A DNA stretch of 33,676 bases from Thermoplasmata archaeon (GTDB lineage Archaea > Thermoplasmatota > E2 > DHVEG-1 > B18-G2): assembly GCA_021161865.1 (NCBI GenBank), contig JAGGZU010000118.1, positions 1 through 33,676 of the forward strand, given 5' to 3'. The translations under genes and the position numbers were made by a program. Positions 27,574 through 33,676 of the stretch are shown here, in pieces. How positions within the stretch are numbered: position 1 is the first letter of the stretch; each line of letters begins with the position of its first letter. The notes beneath the pieces were generated by a model. It was not told the origin of the DNA. It did not search any database and saw only the letters and a program-made list of their open reading frames with translations.

Positions 27574-27603
27574 TCACACTCCCACGTAAGGTTGTAATCC
27601 CAA

Positions 27604-27635
27604 ATCTTTTTAAAAGGTTACGGTTTTTAAAAGCG
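27604..27635 (-). promoter_or_regulatory. Candidate promoter of the mbh operon (TATA-like boxes)
   Basis: On the minus strand: CGCTTTTAAAAACCG (27621-27635) and AACCTTTTAAAAAGAT (27604-27619), 30-60 nt upstream of mbhA. Confidence 0.4.
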
Positions 27636-27741
27636 ATTGGTGAATAAGCCTGCGTTGATTAAGGAGATGAGACATCTGCCTTTGAAGGGATTATTGTAAA
27701 GACTGTTTGTTGGGTTCCGTTTTTTCTTTACACTTTGCAGC

Positions 27742-29505
27742 ATGAAAAAACCATATCCTATAAAAAGAGGACAGTTATTTACGTATTGGAAAGCGATGGT
27801 TGAGGATGCTGGTGGTGAGGAAAAGGTCCGTACAGTAAGTGTTTTACCGTACAATCCTAAGGTTGCCTATTTTTCAATGGAAATCGGTATAGACCCGGAT
27901 ATTCCAACATACAGTGGTGGCCTTGGTGTGCTTGCTGGTGACACCATTAAATCATGCGCTGACCTTAATGTTCCGCTTGTTGGAATAACTCTTCTGTTTA
28001 AAGATGGTTATTTTGATCAAAGGGTTGATGAGAATGGTAATCAGGTGGAGATGCCTGTAAAGTTTTCTCCTGCATCGCATTTAACGTTGATAGCTAGGGA
28101 GACCAGTGTTGCTATAGAAGGTAAACCTGTTAAGATTAGACCATGGTATTACCTCGTTGAGGGTGTTTCAGGCTACCGGTTACCTGTTATTTTTCTTGAC
28201 ACTGATTTCCCTGAGAATGGAGAATGGGAGAGGAGTTTAACCAGGTTTTTGTATGGCGGAGACAACAGGTATAGGCTTGCTCAGGAGATTGTTCTTGGTA
28301 TCGGTGGCTTCAGGATTCTTAAGGAGCTTGGTTTCACCGGGGTTTACAGGTTTCATATGAATGAGGGGCATGCCAGTCTTTTAACCCTTGAGCTCTATAA
28401 TAAAACAAGGAATGTTGATTATGTTAGGAAACAGTGTGTGTTCACAACGCATACCCCTGTTCCTGCCGGCCATGATCAGTTTGATTTAACGTTGGCCCGT
28501 TCCCTCCTTGGCAGTATGCTGCCTGAGGAGATAATACCTAATATAACCTTTGAAAACAGGCTTAATATGACCAAGCTTGGTTTGTTTTTCAGCCATTACA
28601 TCAATGGTGTTGCGAAGAAACATGGTGAGGTTTCTAGGGAGATGTTCCCTGGTTATTCTATTGACTCTATCACCAATGGAGTTCATTCTTTAACATGGGT
28701 TTCTGAGCCTTTTAAAAAGCTTTTTGATAGGTATATGCCTGGTTGGAGGTTCGATCCATATATTTTGAGGTCTGCATTCAGTATTCCTAAGAAGGAGATC
28801 TGGCAGGCTCATATGGAGGCTAAGAAACGTCTTATAGATTTTGTTAATGAGAAAACAAATGTGGGTATGGTTTATGATGCCTTCACCATAGGTTTTGCGA
28901 GACGACAGACAGCTTATAAGAGACCTGATCTTTTGATTTCTGATCCCAATAGACTTGTGGGTATTGCAAGGGAGAAGGGTTCTTTGCAGATTATTTATGC
29001 TGGTAAAGCACATCCTAAGGACACGATTGGTAAAGAGATTATACGTAAAATCGTTGAAACGCAACGTGAGTTGAATAATGATTTTGTTAAGATGGTGTTT
29101 TTGGAGAACTACGATATCAGAATGGCTCAGTTGCTGGTAGCTGGTGTTGACTTGTGGCTTAACACTCCTCGTCGTCCTATGGAGGCTTCTGGAACATCTG
29201 GTATGAAAGCGGCGCATAATGGTGTGCCTCAGTTCAGTACCCTTGATGGATGGTGGATTGAGGGGCATATTGAGAATATCACGGGGTGGTCTATTGGTGC
29301 TAAGCATAAGGAGGATAGTGAGTCTGATGATGATGCTGACAGAGAGGATCTTTACAGTAAACTTGAGAATAAGATTTTACCCAAGTTTTATGGGGACAGA
29401 GATAATTGGATAAGGACGATGCGTAGTTGTATAGCTATTAACGCATCCTTTTTTAATACTCAACGTATGGTTGAGCAGTATGTGCTTAACGCGTACTTCA
29501 TGTGA
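27742..29505 (+). CDS. Alpha-glucan (glycogen/maltodextrin) phosphorylase, short archaeal/bacterial type
   Basis: VAYFSMEIGIDPDIPTYSGGLGVLAGDTIKSCADLNVPLVG; 'IIYAGKAHPKD'; PLP-site region 'EASGTSGMKAAHNGVPQFSTLDGWWIEG'. Confidence 0.93.
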   Translation: MKKPYPIKRGQLFTYWKAMVEDAGGEEKVRTVSVLPYNPKVAYFSMEIGIDPDIPTYSGGLGVLAGDTIKSCADLNVPLVGITLLFKDGYFDQRVDENGNQVEMPVKFSPASHLTLIARETSVAIEGKPVKIRPWYYLVEGVSGYRLPVIFLDTDFPENGEWERSLTRFLYGGDNRYRLAQEIVLGIGGFRILKELGFTGVYRFHMNEGHASLLTLELYNKTRNVDYVRKQCVFTTHTPVPAGHDQFDLTLARSLLGSMLPEEIIPNITFENRLNMTKLGLFFSHYINGVAKKHGEVSREMFPGYSIDSITNGVHSLTWVSEPFKKLFDRYMPGWRFDPYILRSAFSIPKKEIWQAHMEAKKRLIDFVNEKTNVGMVYDAFTIGFARRQTAYKRPDLLISDPNRLVGIAREKGSLQIIYAGKAHPKDTIGKEIIRKIVETQRELNNDFVKMVFLENYDIRMAQLLVAGVDLWLNTPRRPMEASGTSGMKAAHNGVPQFSTLDGWWIEGHIENITGWSIGAKHKEDSESDDDADREDLYSKLENKILPKFYGDRDNWIRTMRSCIAINASFFNTQRMVEQYVLNAYFM

Positions 29506-29516
29506 GGAGTGAATTC

Positions 29517-29861
29517 ATGTGTGCATCCGGTGCTGTGGGAAGGTATGAGTGGTACAGGCATCATGCATGGGCTGGTCTTGGTTTTCTTTCTATACTCATA
29601 GCGTTGAGGTATGTTTTTTTTCTACCAAACTGGTTTTTTGTTCCTGTTTTGCTTCTACTGGTTGTTTATGTTGCTGTTGCTTTAGTTGGAACGTACAGGT
29701 ATAGTGGTGAGTTTCTGAAACAAGATAAAGGGAGAGAGAAAGTAGCTGTATCAGCTAATGGTAAAGCTGATTTTAAGACAGAGAAGACTCGTTTGAAGTT
29801 GGAGAAGAAAAGGTTGAAAGCTGCCTATAAGATTGAGAAGAAGGCGGGAAAGAAAAAGTAA
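29517..29861 (+). CDS. Small membrane protein with charged Lys-rich C-terminus, coupled to the phosphorylase
   Basis: ATG at 29517 preceded by GAGGAGTG, which overlaps the phosphorylase stop; two TM segments (AWAGLGFLSILIALRYVFFLPNWFFVPVLLLLVVYVAVALVGTY) then a basic helical tail. Confidence 0.6.
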   Translation: MCASGAVGRYEWYRHHAWAGLGFLSILIALRYVFFLPNWFFVPVLLLLVVYVAVALVGTYRYSGEFLKQDKGREKVAVSANGKADFKTEKTRLKLEKKRLKAAYKIEKKAGKKK

Positions 29862-30016
29862 CTTTGGTGTTATATACCTTTCAAACTGTAAATTCAAGTT
29901 GTCTAATGCCACTATAAAACCGATTATTGAGATCGGTGAGATTTTGTTTCAAAAAGCTGAGGAAATCGATGTTTAACCTATATTGCACTGTTTTTTGTTG
30001 AAGTGACACTTGTTAC

Positions 30017-30051
30017 CACTGGTTTTTTAAACAAAAACTTTAAAACCAGTG
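30017..30051. repeat. Perfect 10-bp inverted repeat (potential hairpin) in an intergenic region
   Basis: CACTGGTTTT (30017-30026) ... AAAACCAGTG (30042-30051); an inner AAA/TTT pairing with a 2-nt bulge can extend the stem. Confidence 0.6.
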
Positions 30052-30135
30052 TTTGCATCTATTCTCTGCAAAAATATTTATAGTACGGATTAAAAATTAG
30101 ATGATTAGCCCTTCCGCACTTATGGGGGAGTCAAT

Positions 30136-31083
30136 ATGCGACAAATAGAAGATAGCATCGAAAGCTTTTTTGAGCAGTGTAAGTTAGACACGGAGAAGGC
30201 TATTAAAAGGATGATTAAGAATGAGAAGATTCTTGAGCAACTGGAGGGAGGTAAAAGGCTTCGTCCTATGAGTCTCCTTCTTTCTTTTAAAGCATGCACT
30301 GGTGGTGCAGACACTGAGGAAGAGTATCAGAGAGCTGTTGAGGGAACGGTTAGTATTGAGCTTGCTCACACCTCATCGCTTATACATGATGATATTATAG
30401 ATAGGGACACTGAACGTAGAGGTAAACCCGCGCTTTATGTGAGGGAGGGTGTGGGTACTGCTTTGCTTGTTGGTCATAAGATGCTTGCTTTGGGTTGTGA
30501 TATAGCGCTTGATCATGGACCAGAGTTTGTTAAACTTTATGTGGATACTTGGAATCAGGCTCTTTCTGGTGAACTTTTAGAACTTCAGTTTAACAGGAAG
30601 AAAAAAAGTTTGTCGAAGGATTTTTTTTCTATTTATCTTTCTATTATTGACATGAAAACCGCTTCTCTTTTTGCTTCTGCATGTCGAGCTGGTGCGTTGG
30701 AAGCACATGCTGATAGCGAAATCGTTGATGTGCTTACAGAGTATGGTAGAGAGGTTGGTAGGGCTTATCAGCTTGCTGATGATCTTGTTGATTTTGAGAA
30801 CGGTGAGATGCTTGACAGTGTTGTTCTTCCTTTGTTGAACAGGGTTGAGAAAAAGGGTGACGGTTTTAGTAAAATGGAGAAACGTTTGATTCAGAAAAAA
30901 CTTTTGAAACATGAGAGGGAGATAAAGGAGTTTTATGTAAATGAGATAAAGTATAGGCTGCAAAAAGCGGAAGATTTAATTAGAGATTCAACGATTCCTG
31001 ACTCTGTTTATAAGGAGATGCTTGCTCATGCGCCAAGACATCTCATAAACAAGATGCTTAAATCAATAAACATGGTGATATAG
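30136..31083 (+). CDS. Polyprenyl diphosphate synthase (trans-isoprenyl diphosphate synthase family)
   Basis: First Asp-rich motif SSLIHDDIIDRDTERRGKPAL, second motif YQLADDLVDFENGE, 'EQLEGGKRLRPM'. Confidence 0.9.
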   Translation: MRQIEDSIESFFEQCKLDTEKAIKRMIKNEKILEQLEGGKRLRPMSLLLSFKACTGGADTEEEYQRAVEGTVSIELAHTSSLIHDDIIDRDTERRGKPALYVREGVGTALLVGHKMLALGCDIALDHGPEFVKLYVDTWNQALSGELLELQFNRKKKSLSKDFFSIYLSIIDMKTASLFASACRAGALEAHADSEIVDVLTEYGREVGRAYQLADDLVDFENGEMLDSVVLPLLNRVEKKGDGFSKMEKRLIQKKLLKHEREIKEFYVNEIKYRLQKAEDLIRDSTIPDSVYKEMLAHAPRHLINKMLKSINMVI

Positions 31084-31085
31084 TC

Positions 31086-31736
31086 ATGTCTATTGGAAGT
31101 AAAGGTATGCTTTCACCTTTTACTGTTGTTACAAGTTTTATAACCGGTGGTCTTTTCCCGGTTCTTGGTTCGGTTATAGCGGTTGACACTGGAGCAGTGA
31201 GTTCTCTTAATCTTTTTAACATGCTGTTTGTTATGGTCGGTGGTTTCCTAGCGCATTGGGTTCTTGCTCACACTATTCATGATCTCTATCATTATGATAT
31301 TGAAAAAAGGGAGACTTTTTCTAAACCAGTGCTTAAGGTGTTGCTTGTTGTTTCAGTGGTTGTCCTTCTGGGTATAGCCTTTTATCTTGCTTTCACAGCG
31401 GGTTGGCTGGTTCTTCTGTTTTCAGCGATTGGTGCAGTAACTTGTTTGTACGCTGAAGGTTTGTTGCATTATGAGGCGCAGATGGCTGTAGCCGCTTTTT
31501 TCCTGGTTATAGGCGCTTTTTATGTGCAAACCGGCACGTTGATGCTTTCAACAAGGATTCTTCTCCGTTTGTTGTCCATGTCTTTGTTTGCCTTTTTTTC
31601 TCAGTATGGTTGGCTTCTGTTTTATCGTCTTGATGACTATGATTGGAGTCCAGCGGTTAGGAATAAGAGTATTATTTTAACAAAAATAGGTTTACCATTC
31701 CTTATTTTTTATTTCTTGTTGGGTTTACCTTTTTGA
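31086..31736 (+). CDS. Divergent UbiA-like prenyltransferase family membrane protein
   Basis: Multi-TM 216 aa; 'HTIHDLYHYDIEKRETFSKP' aligns by eye to the UbiA 'NDxxDxxIDxxxxxxRP' region; 2 nt downstream of the polyprenyl synthase. Confidence 0.55.
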   Translation: MSIGSKGMLSPFTVVTSFITGGLFPVLGSVIAVDTGAVSSLNLFNMLFVMVGGFLAHWVLAHTIHDLYHYDIEKRETFSKPVLKVLLVVSVVVLLGIAFYLAFTAGWLVLLFSAIGAVTCLYAEGLLHYEAQMAVAAFFLVIGAFYVQTGTLMLSTRILLRLLSMSLFAFFSQYGWLLFYRLDDYDWSPAVRNKSIILTKIGLPFLIFYFLLGLPF

Positions 31737-32410
31737 TTGTTAACGGCTATTTTATACAGTACGAAAACTATCACCATGATTATGATTATGGCTAATCCAA
31801 GGATGAAGTTTTTTATGAATATTGACTTCAGAATGTTAGCGAAGTATGCTATTAAAAGGCAGCCTGCTAATGCACCTGTTGTCACTGCAACCCATGTGAC
31901 CCAGGGTTTCATTCCTATGAGTCTACCCAGTATGGAACCAACGAGACCTCCTGATCCTTGGAATGGCACCATTACAAAGAGAACTATACCTGTGAACCTT
32001 AAGGGTCTCACCCAAGCGTACTCCTTGCTCCCTTTCCTGCCAAGCTCTTCAACCTTTTTTACAAACCTTCCCAGCAGGGGTATTTTCTTTACAAGATCAT
32101 AATTCCAGACCACGAAAAGGGAAACCACACTATCTATAAGAGCCACAGAAAAAGCCATTACATTGGGATTGATGGGTGGGATGTGAACTTGGGTATTTAT
32201 TATTGGGATGAATATATCACCGCCTGCGATACCTATAGGTATTACGGATTCCTTCCCAAGGGGAGGAAAGAAGTAAGCCATGCAGAGATACCAGTACTTC
32301 ATCCTCGTATCTGGATCTAGAGAGAAGCCTATGGCTAGAAGGGCAAATATCCCTATCGTAGGAGGTATAATTATTTTGGCTAGGGTTACCAAGAATTTCC
32401 TGATGTCCAT
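31709..32410 (-). CDS. Putative small multi-drug export family membrane protein (COG2426-like)
   Basis: 'VMAFSVALIDSVVSLFVVWNYDLVKKIPLLGRFVKKVEELGRKG...VPFQGSGGLVGSILGRLIGMKPWVTWVAVTTGALAGCLLIAYFA', typical of Sm_multidrug_ex. Confidence 0.8.
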   Translation of the reverse strand: MDIRKFLVTLAKIIIPPTIGIFALLAIGFSLDPDTRMKYWYLCMAYFFPPLGKESVIPIGIAGGDIFIPIINTQVHIPPINPNVMAFSVALIDSVVSLFVVWNYDLVKKIPLLGRFVKKVEELGRKGSKEYAWVRPLRFTGIVLFVMVPFQGSGGLVGSILGRLIGMKPWVTWVAVTTGALAGCLLIAYFANILKSIFIKNFILGLAIIIIMVIVFVLYKIAVNNQKGKPNKK

Positions 32411-32411
32411 A

Positions 32412-33071
32412 CTAACTCCTTCTAACGACTATACATGCGTGATCTTTGGCATAGGGATCCAGCTTTTTATAGTCTGTTATTTTGTAACTCTGCTGTTGAA
32501 GTTTTTGTTTTATTTCCTCATAAACCTTGTTTGGTTCCATGGTTACGTTGATACTTCTTGCTTTCACCATTATGATACCCTGACCGTTTTTTTTCAAATA
32601 GTTTTCAATGTTTTTTATGAAGATTTGTAGTTGGTTTCTCTGCGATATATCCTGGTAAACAATGTCAACCTCTGGCACTATGTGCCGGTATTTTTCTGGG
32701 TGAAAAGCATCTGCAAGTATCGGTAATATGTTTTTTCTTTTTTTACTCAACTCTATCAGTTTCTGCATTGCAAAGGGTGATACTTCTACAGCGTAAACGG
32801 TTCCTTGTATTAGTATGTCTGATAAGTGGCTTACGGTTGTTCCCGTTGCTGCGCCAAGATAAAGTATTTTGTTTTCCTTTGAACACAGTATGTTTGTTTT
32901 TTTGAGGATTGCTGCTGCGAGTTTGCTCCGATAGGGGTTCCAGGCTCTAAGAGTTTTGTTTTTTTTGTGGACTATTTTTTCACCATACACACTCTCAGAT
33001 TGCCCAACTGTAACTGTTGTGAATAAACGGTTTCCCTCCTTCATTACTCCCTCTATCCGTATGTCGCTCAT
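32412..33071 (-). CDS. flpA: Fibrillarin-like rRNA/tRNA 2'-O-methyltransferase
   Basis: RAWNPYRSKLAAAILKK...ILYLGAATGTTVSHLSDI...VYAVEVSPFAMQKLIELSKKRKNILPILADAFHPEKY...VDIVYQDISQRNQ. Confidence 0.95.
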   Translation of the reverse strand: MSDIRIEGVMKEGNRLFTTVTVGQSESVYGEKIVHKKNKTLRAWNPYRSKLAAAILKKTNILCSKENKILYLGAATGTTVSHLSDILIQGTVYAVEVSPFAMQKLIELSKKRKNILPILADAFHPEKYRHIVPEVDIVYQDISQRNQLQIFIKNIENYLKKNGQGIIMVKARSINVTMEPNKVYEEIKQKLQQQSYKITDYKKLDPYAKDHACIVVRRS

Positions 33072-33153
33072 CTTCAGTTGGAAAGAAACAACGGCAATTA
33101 AAACTTTGTAGAAACTTTTAAGGTTGCTTTGTGGATACCTTTGCTCGATAATT

Positions 33154-33676
33154 ATGGGGATTAAATCACCGCTTCATGATATCCATGAGAAGCTGGGTGC
33201 AAAGTTTACGGAGTTTGCAGGGCATTACATGCCCCTATACTATACTTCAATAAAAAGCGAACATCTTGCAGTAAGGAGATCTGTTGGTCTTTTTGACGTT
33301 TCTCATATGAGTAACGTGTGGATAGAAGGAAAGGATGCTGAAAAACTGCTTACCTTAACTACAGTTGAGGACGCATCAAGGATCGGAGAATACAGAGGAC
33401 AATACACCGCCATACTAAGAGAGGATGGTACAATCATCGATGATACAATCTTTCTTCATCTTCCAGAAAAGTACATGCTGATTCCCAACGCAGGTATGAA
33501 TGAGACAGTAACTCAATGGTTAAATGAAAAAGCAGAAGAGTTTTCACTGGATGCAAAGGCAGAGGATGTATCAAGAGAGTTCGTAATTCTTGCAATACAG
33601 GGACCTAAATCCAGAGAAACCCTACAAAAACTCACAGATTTTGATCTTTCTTCTCTTAAACTATTTGGTTGTACAA
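33154..33676 (+). CDS. gcvT: Glycine cleavage system T protein (aminomethyltransferase), N-terminal part, truncated by window edge
   Basis: MGIKSPLHDIHEKLGAKFTEFAGHYMPLYYTSIKSEHLAVRRSVGLFDVSHMSNVWIEGKDAEKLLTLTTVEDASRIGEYRGQYTAILREDGTIIDDTIFLHL...; typical GcvT N-terminus. Confidence 0.92.
   Translation, partial: MGIKSPLHDIHEKLGAKFTEFAGHYMPLYYTSIKSEHLAVRRSVGLFDVSHMSNVWIEGKDAEKLLTLTTVEDASRIGEYRGQYTAILREDGTIIDDTIFLHLPEKYMLIPNAGMNETVTQWLNEKAEEFSLDAKAEDVSREFVILAIQGPKSRETLQKLTDFDLSSLKLFGCT

Noticed and set aside
27574-27741. A SurR-type GTTnnnAAC operator upstream of mbh
   Set aside because: I looked for GTT-N3-AAC on both strands by eye and found no convincing copy.
28690-29307. 205-aa minus-strand ORF inside the alpha-glucan phosphorylase
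   Set aside because: Antisense to a clearly conserved phosphorylase frame, including the PLP-site region; no recognisable domain.
29890-29979. Open frame KFKLSNATIKPIIEIGEILFQKAEEIDV* after the Lys-rich membrane protein
   Set aside because: Very short, no start codon in a good context, no recognisable family; cannot be distinguished from chance.
31737-32102. 121-aa plus-strand ORF antisense to the small multi-drug export-like gene
   Set aside because: The opposite frame is a recognisable conserved membrane protein; this ORF looks like a shadow frame.
1-33676. CRISPR arrays, tRNA/rRNA genes, transposases, phage genes
   Set aside because: No regularly spaced direct repeats, no tRNA-like cloverleaf or rRNA segment recognised, and no transposase, integrase or phage structural domains among the supported ORFs.

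Overview
This is an archaeal (euryarchaeal-type) chromosomal window, dense with genes. Diagnostic archaeal genes include TFB, fibrillarin, an Hjc-type Holliday junction resolvase, a pantoate kinase and a FtsJ-type rRNA methyltransferase. I found no tRNA, rRNA, CRISPR array, IS element or prophage. The largest coherent unit is a complete 14-gene membrane-bound [NiFe]-hydrogenase/Mrp antiporter operon (mbhA to mbhN, minus strand, 27573 to 19532). It is followed across a short intergenic region by a divergent alpha-glucan phosphorylase. Observations most worth a second look: (1) a secreted, membrane-anchored Ntn-hydrolase-like (C45/phospholipase-B-like) domain fused to a PQQ-type beta-propeller, whose stop codon lies 2 nt from the start of an SSS-family symporter; (2) two PhoU-TrkA_C proteins next to an internally duplicated MgtE-like channel that lacks the usual N/CBS cytosolic domain; (3) a B12/radical-SAM/HhH protein with a non-canonical C-X7-C-X2-C cluster motif; (4) a divergent UbiA-like membrane protein with a substituted NDxxD motif, coupled to a polyprenyl synthase; (5) a 5'-truncated VWA-domain remnant beside tfb. 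All family assignments come from reading the translated sequences by eye. No database search was run.
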